This document shows, in pieces, positions 16,107 to 24,334 of a DNA stretch of 64,000 nt. The notes under the pieces were generated by a model, which worked only from the letters and a program-made list of their open reading frames with translations, was not told where the DNA came from and ran no database searches. The first letter of the stretch is position 1, and each line of letters opens with the position of its first letter. The stretch is from Paractinoplanes ferrugineus (GTDB lineage: Bacteria > Actinomycetota > Actinomycetes > Mycobacteriales > Micromonosporaceae). Both the position numbers and the translations under genes were made by a program. The stretch covers positions 372,001 to 436,000 of the forward strand of contig NZ_BOMM01000001.1 of assembly GCF_016862195.1 (NCBI RefSeq), read 5' to 3'.

Positions 16107-16283
16107 GTGGACATTCTGGATGAGCCGGAGCGCGACAGCGACGGCGAGCGCGAGGTTGACTTCGAGTCGGAGGAGGCCGTGATCCTGCCCGACCAGACTC
16201 GTGACGACACCGAGTTCGGCTGGGGCGAGCGCGCCGACACCAACGACGATCGGCTCTTCGAAGACCGCCCGCCTCACTGGTGA
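16107..16283 (+). CDS. 58-residue acidic protein of unknown function
   Basis: The frame from GTG 16107 to TGA 16281-16283 encodes 58 residues rich in Asp and Glu (about one third), ending in RPPHW. Third codon positions are strongly G/C. The ending, and the FGWGE segment near residue 40, resemble a small acidic family I recall from other actinobacteria. No ribosome site better than a weak purine run is seen, and a leaderless start is possible. It overlaps no other real gene: the minus-strand gene begins at 16049. Confidence 0.72.
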   Translation: MDILDEPERDSDGEREVDFESEEAVILPDQTRDDTEFGWGERADTNDDRLFEDRPPHW

Positions 16284-16373
16284 ACCGCCGCCCGCCCGGC
16301 TGGTGGGCTGCCGGCTGGCTGGCTGGTGCGGTGCCGCCGGCCTCGCTGGTGGGCCGCCGGCTGACGATGACGG

Positions 16374-16937
16374 TCAGTCGGGTCGGATCAGGACCGCGAA
16401 ACCGTGGCCGGGTGCGGAAACGGCTGCCTCGGCCTCGGCCCTCGTCAAGGCCAGGAGCAGGCTTCCGGCTGTGGGATCACCGGCGTCGCTGACCTGAAGG
16501 ACGAGCGCGGCTGTCGCCACCGGCGGAGCACCGGCATCCACCCGGAGCACGTCGACCCGGTTGCCCGGGCGCACCAGGCGCAACGCGGCCGGATCGGCCA
16601 ATCGGATCGGCACACCGACGCTGCCCGCGGGCACGGCCGGGGGAGCCGGGCCGGAGGACGGGGTGCCCCTCGGGGGCGTCGCGGCCGCGCTTGACACTGG
16701 CGGGGGATCGGCCGCGACGCCGGCCCGAGGGTCCGCGCAGGATCGCGCGGATGGTGACCACGACACCGCGGCTGCGGTGACCAGCAGGGCCGCGACGGCA
16801 GCTAGACGCAATAGCGTGCCGCGGGTCGGCCGGTGCCAGCGCACGGGATCAAGGCGCCCCTCGCCACTGTCGTGGCCGGCGATCCCGTGTGCCTTGGGTG
16901 GAGCAGACCCGAATCGGGCCGTGCGAGGTCTGCCCAT
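16374..16937 (-). CDS. SAF-domain (CpaB/RcpC-like) protein
   Basis: 187 residues. Residues 1-40 are basic and cytoplasmic, residues 41-60 form one transmembrane helix, and the extracytoplasmic part carries a Pro/Ala/Ser linker (about 70-108) and a SAF/CpaB-like domain with the VRPGNRVDVLRV signature near 127-138. CpaB proteins belong to Flp/Tad pilus assembly, but no tad genes are nearby, so an orphan role in surface-protein handling is more likely. The length is shorter than that of a full CpaB. Confidence 0.75.
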   Translation of the reverse strand: MGRPRTARFGSAPPKAHGIAGHDSGEGRLDPVRWHRPTRGTLLRLAAVAALLVTAAAVSWSPSARSCADPRAGVAADPPPVSSAAATPPRGTPSSGPAPPAVPAGSVGVPIRLADPAALRLVRPGNRVDVLRVDAGAPPVATAALVLQVSDAGDPTAGSLLLALTRAEAEAAVSAPGHGFAVLIRPD

Positions 16938-17021
16938 CTCATGCCCTCCCCTGCCGAGGCGCCGTGGTCGTTGGCGCCGGGGCAGACGTTAGGCGGGTTG
17001 GGCGATCGCTCGCTGAGGCGT

Positions 17022-17047
17022 TGTGGACAACCCGGAACTGTGGATAA
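17022..17047 (-). promoter_or_regulatory. Pair of DnaA-box-like sequences
   Basis: TGTGGACAA at 17022-17030 and TGTGGATAA at 17039-17047 are, on the minus strand, TTGTCCACA and TTATCCACA, the actinobacterial and E. coli DnaA-box consensus. Both face the same way, 17 bases apart. No dnaA, dnaN or origin-like AT-rich region is present, so this is not an origin; it could titrate DnaA or regulate the SAF or FmdB genes, or be chance. Confidence 0.4.
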
Positions 17048-17170
17048 CGCGTACGGCGTCGCCGATTCTGGTAGGGCGGCGATTCTGGGTTCGGAGGCAA
17101 CGCGCAGCAGCGCGTCGGGCCGATGGCCGGACGCGCTGCGTGTGTGCGGTGAACCGCGGTAGTGCTTTGC

Positions 17171-17569
17171 TCAGGAAGCCGAAGCGGCCTTGGTGCTGCT
17201 CGACGAGGATCCGCCGGACGACGATTTGCCGGACGACGAACTGCTGGACGAACTGCCGGACGAGGAACTGCCCGACGACGAGGCGCCCGAGGTGGACGAC
17301 GGCGTCGAGGTCGAGGGGGTCGACGACGAGGAATCCGACTTCGTTGTCGATTCGCTGCCGCTCGCGGCCGGCTTCTCGGCGCTCACTCCGCCGGAGCGGG
17401 AGTCGTTGCGGTAGAAGCCGGAACCCTTGAAGACGATGCCGACCGAGTTGAACACCTTGCGGAGCTTGCCGCTGCAGTTCGGGCACTCGGTCAGGGCCGG
17501 GTCGGAGAACGACTGGACGGCCTCGAGCTGGTGACCGCACTCGGTGCAGGCGTACTGATAGGTGGGCAC
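17171..17569 (-). CDS. FmdB-type zinc-ribbon protein with Ser-rich tail
   Basis: 132 residues from GTG 17567-17569, which follows a strong GGAGGAG site. The first ~65 residues form the FmdB zinc ribbon with YACTECGHQ and CPNCSGKLRKVF, two Cys pairs binding one zinc. From residue ~72 on, the protein is almost entirely Ser, Gly, Thr and Pro, about 60 residues of disorder. FmdB proteins are named from the formamidase operon; their role in actinobacteria is unknown, and RNA or protein binding is a guess. Confidence 0.85.
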   Translation of the reverse strand: MPTYQYACTECGHQLEAVQSFSDPALTECPNCSGKLRKVFNSVGIVFKGSGFYRNDSRSGGVSAEKPAASGSESTTKSDSSSSTPSTSTPSSTSGASSSGSSSSGSSSSSSSSGKSSSGGSSSSSTKAASAS

Positions 17570-17637
17570 GGCTCCTCCGGAAAAGGTCGGCTGCTGGCAC
17601 TCGCCAACTCCGAGTGCCAATGTTGCGCCATCGGAGG

Positions 17638-18498
17638 TCATTTCGTCCACTCGACGGCCCGGCTGAGAGTGAAGCCACCGCGAGGTGTGATGACGGCGTC
17701 GACGGGCTGGTCGTGCGGTTCGCCGGGCACCTCGTCGAGGAGCTCGCCGTCGTAGAGAAGTGCCACCACCAACTGCCGAGCGGGCCATCCGACGGATAAG
17801 TCGGAAATGTCAGAACGGGCGAAACCGGCGGCAGCGGACGCGGGCGGCGCGCCCGGGGACGGCCAAGCGGCGGGCGGGGCGGCGGCAGGCGGCACGGAAG
17901 CGGGTGGCCGGGAGGCGGGCGGGGCGGCGGCAGGCGGCACGGAGGCGGGTGGCCGGGAGGGGGGCGGGGCGGAAGTCGGCGGGGAGGAAACGGGTGGGGA
18001 GGGGTGGGCGGCGACGCGGGCTGGGAGGCGGGTCAGGGCTCGGTCGTAGGAGCCGCCGCCTTTGCCCAGGCGGTGGCCTCGGTGGTCTACGGCCAGGGCG
18101 GGGACCAGGATCAGGGCGGCGGTGGCGATCGCGGCTACGCCCAGGCGGGGGCCGGTCGGTTCGCGGAGGCCGCGGGGGGCGGGGGCCAGGGAGGAGGGGC
18201 CGGTGTAGCGGGTCCAGTCGAGGTCGCCGTCGGGGAGCAGGACCGGCAGGAGCACGGGGGCGTGGGCGGCCAGGACCTCGGGCAGGTCGGGGCCGCCGGG
18301 TTCGGTGCCGATCGGGACGTAGGCAGCGATCACGGGCGGGTGCGCACGGCGTACGCAAGCAAGGATTTGACGTTGAAGTTGCCGATTCGCGGCCAAGCGG
18401 GTCTCGGGGGACATGGTGCGGCGTGCTGTAATCAGTTGACTCCGCAGCGCGACCTTGGCTGGTGGAGATCCGTTTCCGTCACCGGTCAAATCGGGCAC
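17638..18498 (-). CDS. 5-formyltetrahydrofolate cyclo-ligase with Pro/Ala-rich insertion
   Basis: 286 residues from GTG 18496-18498, chosen for the GGGGG-type site about 7 bases upstream. The enzyme converts 5-formyl-THF to 5,10-methenyl-THF with ATP in one-carbon metabolism. Family features are R-x-x-L-x-x-R near the N-terminus, YVPIGTEP, LVPALAVD and GHRLGKGGGSYDRAL, then the final LVVALLYD and EVPGEPHDQPVDAVITP. Between the GGGSYDR loop and the last strand there is an insertion of about 60 residues, rich in Pro, Ala and Ser, not seen in normal members (about 190-200 residues). It contains a 15-residue tandem repeat. Confidence 0.85.
   Translation of the reverse strand: MPDLTGDGNGSPPAKVALRSQLITARRTMSPETRLAANRQLQRQILACVRRAHPPVIAAYVPIGTEPGGPDLPEVLAAHAPVLLPVLLPDGDLDWTRYTGPSSLAPAPRGLREPTGPRLGVAAIATAALILVPALAVDHRGHRLGKGGGSYDRALTRLPARVAAHPSPPVSSPPTSAPPPSRPPASVPPAAAPPASRPPASVPPAAAPPAAWPSPGAPPASAAAGFARSDISDLSVGWPARQLVVALLYDGELLDEVPGEPHDQPVDAVITPRGGFTLSRAVEWTK
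17869..17972 (-). repeat. In-frame 45-bp tandem repeat inside cyclo-ligase gene
   Basis: Copies at 17869-17913 and 17914-17958 differ at one base; a third begins at 17959. The 45-base period keeps the reading frame and encodes 15-residue units made of Pro, Ala, Ser, Arg and Val. Confidence 0.85.
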
Positions 18499-18579
18499 GC
18501 AACACCCCCTTTCGAAAAGCGGCAAACGGTGCACACTATGTCAGCATCGCTCCAAAGACGGCCACTTCCGGGAGGATGC

Positions 18580-20469
18580 GTGACGCTTCGTGGTCGGCTC
18601 ACCACCGCGTTCCTGGTGGTTGTGTTCGGCCCGGTGCTGCTCGGGGCCATTTTCGTCGCGCTTACCGTCGCCACCGTCAGTCAGGATCGAGCGGCCGAGC
18701 GGCTCGATCATGCCGCGACCACCGTGCGTACCGGAATCGGGGCGATCTGCCGGCAGCTGCAGGCCTCGGCCGACGCGGTCGCGGTGGTGCCGGCGGCCGA
18801 GCGTGCCGCCGTCGCCCGTCAGCTCGTCGCGCGCGGCCTGGCCACCGAGGTCGAGGTCACGCCGGTGGGGGCGCAGCTGGCCTCGAGTGCGGGGGAGACG
18901 GCGCGCGGCGACTGCGCGGAGCCGGCAAATCAGCAGTTCAGCGCGATTTCGGCAACCGCCACCGCGGGCGCTGACAAGATCACCGCGGTGCAGTCGGTGG
19001 ACGCCGACTTCCTCACCCGGCTGGCCGCGACGAGCGGTGCCGGAGTCCGGCTCGGCCTGCGTGACCTGCCGGAAGGCCGCACGCTGAGCCCGGAGCCGGG
19101 CCAGCCGTTACCGCTCACGCTGAGCGTGCCGAGGAGCAACCCCGGTTTCCTGTACGCCGTCCTGCTCGCCGTCGTGCTCACGGCCGGCCTCGCCGCGGTG
19201 CTGGTGGCGCGCTGGCTGGCCGCCTCCACCACGCGCCCGCTCGGCGACCTCGCGCACGCCGCCGACCAGGTGGCCGCCGGTGACCTGGACACCCGGGTGC
19301 CGATCGGGCGCCCGGACGAGCTGGGCCGCCTCGCCGCCACGTTCAACCGGATGACGCGCGAGCTGCAGGCCTACGTGCAGGCGTTGACCGCGAGCCGCGA
19401 CCAGCTTCGCGGGCATCTGGCGATCCTCGGCGAGACGCTGTCCAGCACCCATGACGTCGACCGGATCCTGCGGGTGATCCTGCGTACCGCGCTCGTCGCC
19501 ACCGGCGCCCGCGCCGGCCTGGTGCTGCTGCTCGATCCGGCCGGCGAGAAGCTGATGCCGCGCTGTGCGATCGGCCTGACCGGCGACTGGGACGCACCCG
19601 AGCTTCCCGCGCTGCCGGTCGGCTCGGGAATTCTCGGCGGCGTGGCGGCCGCCGGCGAGGCGCGGCGCGGGCACGGCGAGACCGGATCGGTCGAGCCACC
19701 CTGCCGTACGTACGTGGCTGTGCCGATCCGGGCGCCCCTGATCGACGACCCGTTCGCGCCGGCCGACTCCACGCCCGCCACCATCGGCGTGCTCGCGCTC
19801 TACGACCGGGTCGGCGGGGACGAGTTCGAGGACACCGATCTGCAGACCCTGCGTACGTTCGCCGGGCAGGCCGGGGTTGCCGTGAACAATGTTCGGGTAC
19901 ACGAGGAAGCCCAGCGACTTTCGCTCACCGACCCGCTCACCGGCCTGTGGAACTACCGTTATCTCCGCGAGTCGTTGCGCCGGGAGGTGGAACGCGCCAG
20001 TCGCTTCGGCCGGATGCTCGCCGTGCTCGTGCTCGACCTCGATCACTTCAAGGGGGTCAACGACACCTACGGGCATGCGGCCGGGGACGCGGTGCTCGGC
20101 GAGTTCGCCCGGCGGATCCGGGTCGGGTTGCGTGAGGTGGACGTCGCGTTCCGCCAGGGCGGGGAGGAGTTCGTGGTGCTGTTGCCGGAGACCGACGCGT
20201 ACGGCGGGGCGATCGTCGCCGACCGCCTCGGCACGGCCGTCCGGGGCACCCCGTTCTCGATCGAGGCCCGCGGCGAGATCACCGTGACCGTGTCGATCGG
20301 GGTGGCGGTCTTTCCCGAGCACGGCGCCGACGCCCAGCAGGTGCTCCGGGCCGCCGATGACGCTCTGTACGCGGCCAAGAACGCCGGACGCGACACCTAC
20401 CGTCTTTTTGATTCCCCGACCACCGCCATCGGTGGGCCGCAACCGCCGCGTCAGGCACGCGGCCGCTAG
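18580..20469 (+). CDS. Membrane diguanylate cyclase (HAMP-GAF-GGDEF)
   Basis: 629 residues from GTG 18580, preceded by GGGAGG. Layout: transmembrane helix (about 7-30), extracytoplasmic sensor (31-185), second helix (189-210), HAMP (210-262), GAF (about 285-445), GGDEF (about 455-615). The active site is GGEEF at 527-531. Five residues before it lies REVD (518-521), the RxxD product-inhibition site, so the enzyme should make cyclic di-GMP from two GTP and be feedback regulated. A stretch D-L-D-H-F-K-G-V-N-D-T-Y-G-H binds metal and GTP. It stands alone upstream of galU. Confidence 0.92.
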   Translation: MTLRGRLTTAFLVVVFGPVLLGAIFVALTVATVSQDRAAERLDHAATTVRTGIGAICRQLQASADAVAVVPAAERAAVARQLVARGLATEVEVTPVGAQLASSAGETARGDCAEPANQQFSAISATATAGADKITAVQSVDADFLTRLAATSGAGVRLGLRDLPEGRTLSPEPGQPLPLTLSVPRSNPGFLYAVLLAVVLTAGLAAVLVARWLAASTTRPLGDLAHAADQVAAGDLDTRVPIGRPDELGRLAATFNRMTRELQAYVQALTASRDQLRGHLAILGETLSSTHDVDRILRVILRTALVATGARAGLVLLLDPAGEKLMPRCAIGLTGDWDAPELPALPVGSGILGGVAAAGEARRGHGETGSVEPPCRTYVAVPIRAPLIDDPFAPADSTPATIGVLALYDRVGGDEFEDTDLQTLRTFAGQAGVAVNNVRVHEEAQRLSLTDPLTGLWNYRYLRESLRREVERASRFGRMLAVLVLDLDHFKGVNDTYGHAAGDAVLGEFARRIRVGLREVDVAFRQGGEEFVVLLPETDAYGGAIVADRLGTAVRGTPFSIEARGEITVTVSIGVAVFPEHGADAQQVLRAADDALYAAKNAGRDTYRLFDSPTTAIGGPQPPRQARGR

Positions 20470-20519
20470 TCTCGCGGCATACTTCCAGGCACGATCCGAG
20501 CAAAGGTGCGGTTACCTCG

Positions 20520-21449
20520 ATGACCACGAACGCGCATGCGACCGGCCGCCGGGCGGTCAAGGCCGTCATCCCCGCGGCCGGTCTGGCCACCAGGTTCCTG
20601 CCGGCCACCAAGGCCGTGCCGAAGGAGCTGCTGCCGGTCGTGGACCGACCGGTGCTGCAATACATCGTGGAGGAGGCGGCCGCGGCCGGTCTCTCCGACG
20701 TACTGCTGGTCACCGGCCGGGGCAAGACCTCCATGGTGGACCACTTCGATCGCCGCCCCGACGTGGAACAGCGCCTCGAGGAGAAGGGCGACGAGGCCCG
20801 GCTCGCCGCGGTGCGCCGCACCAGCGAGCTCGCCGACATCTACGCGGTGCGCCAGGGTGAGGCGCTCGGCCTCGGCCACGCGGTCGGCTGCGCCGCCTCG
20901 CACGTCGGCGACAACCCGTTCGCGGTGCTGCTCGGCGACGAGTTCGTCGAACAGGACAAGCCGCTCCTGCCCGACATGATCGACCTGCAGGCCCGCACCG
21001 GCGGCATCGTGCTCGCCTTCATGGAGGTGGCGCCGCACGAGACGTCCCGTTACGGGATCGCCTCGGTCGAGCCGTCCGACCTCGGTGACGACGTGGTCAA
21101 GGTGACGGGGCTGGTCGAGAAGCCGTCGCCGGAGGAGGCGCCCAGCCGGCTGGCCGTCCTGGGCCGCTACATCCTGCCCGGCTCGATCTTCGAGGCGATC
21201 GCCAACACCAAGCCCGGCAGCGGCGGCGAGATCCAGCTGACCGACGCGATGTTCCAACTGCTGCAGGACGGTGTGCCGGTGCACGGCATCGTCTACCGCG
21301 GCCACCGCTACGACACCGGCATGCCGCTCGGCTACCTGCAGGCCGTGGTTCAGCTGGCCAGCGAGCGCGAGGACATCGGCGAGGAGTTCCGGACCTGGCT
21401 GACCGAGTTCGTCGCCCGCGGTTCCGCTGCTGGCGGTTCGAAGGGATGA
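20520..21449 (+). CDS. galU: UTP-glucose-1-phosphate uridylyltransferase
   Basis: 309 residues. The nucleotide-binding signature KAVIPAAGLATRFLPATK (about 14-31) and VEKPSPEEAPS (substrate region, about 199-209) are typical of GalU. It joins UTP and glucose 1-phosphate to make UDP-glucose for glycans, trehalose and glycolipids. It overlaps the next gene glp by 4 bases (ATGA), so the two are translationally coupled. The same galU-moeA/glp arrangement is conserved in many actinobacteria. Length is normal. Confidence 0.95.
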   Translation: MTTNAHATGRRAVKAVIPAAGLATRFLPATKAVPKELLPVVDRPVLQYIVEEAAAAGLSDVLLVTGRGKTSMVDHFDRRPDVEQRLEEKGDEARLAAVRRTSELADIYAVRQGEALGLGHAVGCAASHVGDNPFAVLLGDEFVEQDKPLLPDMIDLQARTGGIVLAFMEVAPHETSRYGIASVEPSDLGDDVVKVTGLVEKPSPEEAPSRLAVLGRYILPGSIFEAIANTKPGSGGEIQLTDAMFQLLQDGVPVHGIVYRGHRYDTGMPLGYLQAVVQLASEREDIGEEFRTWLTEFVARGSAAGGSKG

Positions 21450-22753
21450 CGGCCACGGCCGATGCCGAGGCGGCCGCCAACGAGCTGATGCCTCTCGCCG
21501 AATACCTGGGCAGCGTGCTGCGCAGGTTGCGGGCGCTGCCTCCGCTCGACCTCGACCTCACCCAGGCGCACGGCAACGTGCTCGCCGGTGACGTGCTCGC
21601 CCCGCACCCCTACCCGGCCTTCGACCAGGCCGCCATCGACGGATACGCGGCCCGCTGGGAAGACCTCGCGTCGGCCGGCCGGGTCGGCTCGCACCCGTCG
21701 TCGTTCGGCAAGATCGAGGGCCGGCCGGTGCGGCTCAACGTGGTCGGTGACCTCGGCGCGGCCAGTTGGCGCCCGGTGCGGCTCACCCCCGGCACCTGCT
21801 TCTCGGTGGCGGCCGGCGCGCCGTTGCCGATCGGCGCCGACGTGGTGGTGCCGGTGCACTGGACCGACCAGGGCATGGCCGCGGTGGAGATCCTGCACGC
21901 GCCGAAACGCGGCTCCGGGGTGCGGCGGGCGGGCGAGGAAGTGGCCGCGGGCCAGGTACTGGCGTCCACCGGCACCTACGTCACGCCCGCCATGGTGGCC
22001 ACGTTCGCCGCGTCCGGCATCGGACACGTGATGGTGCGGCCCAGCCCGCGGGTCGTCGTCGTGGCGACCGGGGACGAGCTCGTCGACGTGGGCCGGCCGA
22101 GCCAGCCGGGTCAGATCGTCGACGCCAACTCGCACGCGCTCACCGCCGCCGCGGTCGAGGCCGGCGCCCTGGCCTACCGGATCGGCATCTGCGACGACGA
22201 CCCGGAAGGACTGCGCGGTCTGCTGGAGGACCAGACGCTGCGGGCCGACCTGATCATCACGACCGGCGGCACCGGCACCGGGCCCGGCGACATGCTGCGC
22301 CGGGTGCTGTCCCGCCGTGACCCCGGCCGCGGCGTCGTCGAGTTCACCGACGTGGCCCTCTGCCCCGGCGCCGCCCTCGGCTTCGGCACCGTCGGCGGTG
22401 AGGAGGTGCCGGTCGTCTGCCTGCCCGGCGAACCCGGCGCCGCCCTGGTCGGCTTCGAGGTGCTCGCCCGGCCGGTCATCCAGGTGCTGGCCGGCGCCGA
22501 GCCGGTGTTCCGCCCGAGCGTCAAGGCGCATCTGCTGGAGACCGTCTCGTCCCCCGGCGGCCTGCGCGAGTTCCGGCCCGCCCACGTCGCCGAGCGCCGG
22601 GGCGGGGGTTACACGGTGCAGCCGCTGGCCGGTGGGCCGTACACTCTCTCCGGCCTGGCCGAGGCGAACGGACTCCTGGTCCTCGGCGAGCGGGTCACCA
22701 CAGCGGCCGCCGGCTCGACCGTGGACGTCTTGTTGCTCGACCGGAGGCGATGA
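21446..22753 (+). CDS. glp: Gephyrin-like molybdotransferase Glp (MoeA homologue)
   Basis: 435 residues, starting within the galU stop and ending in a 4-base overlap with the acetyltransferase. Four-domain MoeA layout is visible: domain I/II with PAFDQAAIDGYA (about 55-66), GAPLPIGADVVVPVH (about 128-142), domain III with VVVVATGDELV (about 203-213) and TTGGTGTGPGD (about 272-282), then the barrel-like domain IV. MoeA inserts molybdate into molybdopterin. In Corynebacterium the homologue Glp has been described as a cell-division factor that binds FtsZ and the membrane protein GlpR. The neighbour at 23513 is a SepX/GlpR-type protein, so the division role is likely here too. Confidence 0.88.
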   Translation: MTATADAEAAANELMPLAEYLGSVLRRLRALPPLDLDLTQAHGNVLAGDVLAPHPYPAFDQAAIDGYAARWEDLASAGRVGSHPSSFGKIEGRPVRLNVVGDLGAASWRPVRLTPGTCFSVAAGAPLPIGADVVVPVHWTDQGMAAVEILHAPKRGSGVRRAGEEVAAGQVLASTGTYVTPAMVATFAASGIGHVMVRPSPRVVVVATGDELVDVGRPSQPGQIVDANSHALTAAAVEAGALAYRIGICDDDPEGLRGLLEDQTLRADLIITTGGTGTGPGDMLRRVLSRRDPGRGVVEFTDVALCPGAALGFGTVGGEEVPVVCLPGEPGAALVGFEVLARPVIQVLAGAEPVFRPSVKAHLLETVSSPGGLREFRPAHVAERRGGGYTVQPLAGGPYTLSGLAEANGLLVLGERVTTAAAGSTVDVLLLDRRR

Positions 22754-23370
22754 TGCTGGGCTCCACGCCCGGATGGCCGGCCGTCCTCACCGACGGTCCC
22801 GTTCTGCTGCGGCCCTACAAGCGCGGCGACGGCAAGGTCTGGTCCGAGGTGCGGATCGCCAACCAGAAATGGCTCGCCCCGTGGGAGTCGGCGCCGCCCG
22901 GACCGTGGGCCGAGATGAACTCGGTGCGCGCCTACCACTACGTCTACCAGGACATGAAGCGAGCGGCCCGGCGCGGCGAGAGCATGCCGTTCGCGGTCTG
23001 CTTCGAGGATCGGCTGGTCGGGCACCTCAATCTGGGCAACATCGTCCGGCGGGCGTTCAGCTCCGCGTACGCGGGTTACTGGGTCGATGCCCGGGTCGCC
23101 GGCCGGGGCGTCATCCCCACCGCCCTCGCTCTCGCGGTCGACCACGCGTTCAACGCCGGTCTGCTGCACCGCATCGAGGTCAACATCCGGCCGGAAAACG
23201 TCCCGTCCCGCCGCGTCGTCGAGAAGCTCGGCTTCCGCGAGGAGGCGTACCACCAGCGCTACATGCATATCGACGGCAGCTGGCGAGACCATCTTGGATA
23301 TGCCCTGACCAGCGAGGAGGTGGCCGCGGACGGTGGCCTCCTGGCGCGCTGGCGACGCGTACGCGCCTGA
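22750..23370 (+). CDS. GNAT-family acetyltransferase, RimJ-like
   Basis: 206 residues. The acetyl-CoA loop is seen as ARVAGRGVIPTALAL (about 112-126), followed by the IEVNIRPENVPSRRVVEKLGF core (about 139-159), both typical of RimJ/RimL enzymes that acetylate protein N-termini. It overlaps glp by 4 bases and is part of the galU-glp-rimJ-sepX run. The protein substrate is unknown; ribosomal protein S5 in E. coli is the known RimJ target, which need not hold here. Confidence 0.88.
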   Translation: MMLGSTPGWPAVLTDGPVLLRPYKRGDGKVWSEVRIANQKWLAPWESAPPGPWAEMNSVRAYHYVYQDMKRAARRGESMPFAVCFEDRLVGHLNLGNIVRRAFSSAYAGYWVDARVAGRGVIPTALALAVDHAFNAGLLHRIEVNIRPENVPSRRVVEKLGFREEAYHQRYMHIDGSWRDHLGYALTSEEVAADGGLLARWRRVRA

Positions 23371-23455
23371 TCGCCGATCTTCGCAGCGCGACGCGCCCGG
23401 CGCGGCGCGCGCATTTCCGCAGCTCGCGCCCGTAGCCTCGGGGAATTGGGTCTTG

Positions 23456-23488
23456 CGGTCCGCCTCCAGGGGAGTGTAGAGCGGACCG
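23456..23488 (+). other. Leader hairpin before sepX/glpR
   Basis: CGGTCCGC at 23456-23463 pairs with GCGGACCG at 23481-23488, a perfect 8-base stem with a 17-base loop containing a GGGGAG run, located about 25 bases before the sepX start. There is no T run. It may be a structured 5' leader. Confidence 0.3.
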
Positions 23489-23512
23489 TCATAGCTGACG
23501 GGAGGGGTGAGG

Positions 23513-24253
23513 GTGCCCACCTCGGTGCTCCTCGCCGTCCTCGCCGCGGCCGGCTTGCTCGCCCTCGCACCGGCACTCGTCCGCCGGTACGACGCCACCG
23601 AGCGCCTGGCCGCGGAGCGGGCGTCGTCGACGGCGCGGGTGCTGCAGCGCCGCCGCCGTCTGCGCACCGTGCCCGGACGACGACCGATAAACCCCGGCCG
23701 GGCCGTTTCGGTTACGGTCCTGGCGCCTTCGCCCGAAGTCGAGAAGCCTCAGCGTCGCCTCCGGCTGGTGACACCGGGTCGGCGCCCCACGCGCCGCCCA
23801 CCACCGCGCCGGCATGCCACTGCGGTGGTCCGCCGGCGCCGCGTCTTCGCGGCGCTGCTGCTTCTCAACATCATCGAGCTGGTCGGCGTCCTGACCGTGA
23901 GCGCCGGTTTCTGGATCAGCTTCGCGGTCACCGTGTCGCTGCTCGGCCTTTACCTGGTGCACCTGCGCAACCGGGCCGTCGCCGACCGGCGGCGTCGGCG
24001 CTGGGAGGCGCGGGAAGCGGCCTGGCTGGCTGCCCGGCAGGCCGAGGTGCGCCGGGAGCAGGCACGGCGAGCGGCGGCGCGGCGGGAGGCGCAGCGGCGC
24101 CTGGCGGCGCAGCGGGAGGCGGTACGGCGGGCCGCGATGGGCCTGGACCGCGAGCCGGACGAGCTGCCGGCCACCGGCTCGGTGTCGTACCGCCGGGTGG
24201 GTGGTCTACGCGGTCGCGCGTACGAGGCGGGCGGCCGGCACCACACCGCTTGA
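23513..24253 (+). CDS. sepX: Divisome protein SepX/GlpR
   Basis: 246 residues from GTG 23513, with GGGAGGGG about 6 bases upstream; a GTG two codons earlier is the alternative. One hydrophobic helix lies at residues 3-20 (VLLAVLAAAGLLALAPAL), followed by RRYDATERL and an Arg/Pro-rich linker. Two more helices lie at about 112-152, then a long Arg/Ala/Glu-rich helix (about 155-215). This matches the actinobacterial divisome protein SepX of Streptomyces and GlpR of Corynebacterium, a membrane receptor for the gephyrin-like Glp. Position just after glp and rimJ agrees with that. Confidence 0.85.
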   Translation: MPTSVLLAVLAAAGLLALAPALVRRYDATERLAAERASSTARVLQRRRRLRTVPGRRPINPGRAVSVTVLAPSPEVEKPQRRLRLVTPGRRPTRRPPPRRHATAVVRRRRVFAALLLLNIIELVGVLTVSAGFWISFAVTVSLLGLYLVHLRNRAVADRRRRRWEAREAAWLAARQAEVRREQARRAAARREAQRRLAAQREAVRRAAMGLDREPDELPATGSVSYRRVGGLRGRAYEAGGRHHTA

Positions 24254-24334
24254 TCCTGGAGGGTCGGTTCGCGGGTCACACCGGTTACCTGTTAGTGTTG
24301 CTGCGGTCCGCCGGACAGAGTTCGACGGCTGCAA

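Noticed and set aside
17022..17047. DnaA boxes as a replication origin
   Set aside because: Only two boxes, no AT-rich unwinding region, and no dnaA, dnaN, gyrase or rpmH genes nearby.
17190..17414. Acidic plus-strand frame (Asp/Glu/Leu rich) opposite the FmdB Ser tail
   Set aside because: It is the reverse complement of Ser/Gly/Thr codons of FmdB and lacks its own signals.
17869..17972. Tandem repeats considered as a CRISPR array
   Set aside because: The units are directly adjacent with no spacers and lie in frame within the cyclo-ligase gene.
21446..22753. Plain molybdenum-cofactor MoeA as the only reading
   Set aside because: The neighbouring SepX/GlpR-like gene favours the gephyrin-like divisome role, and no other molybdopterin genes were seen in the window; a double role stays possible.
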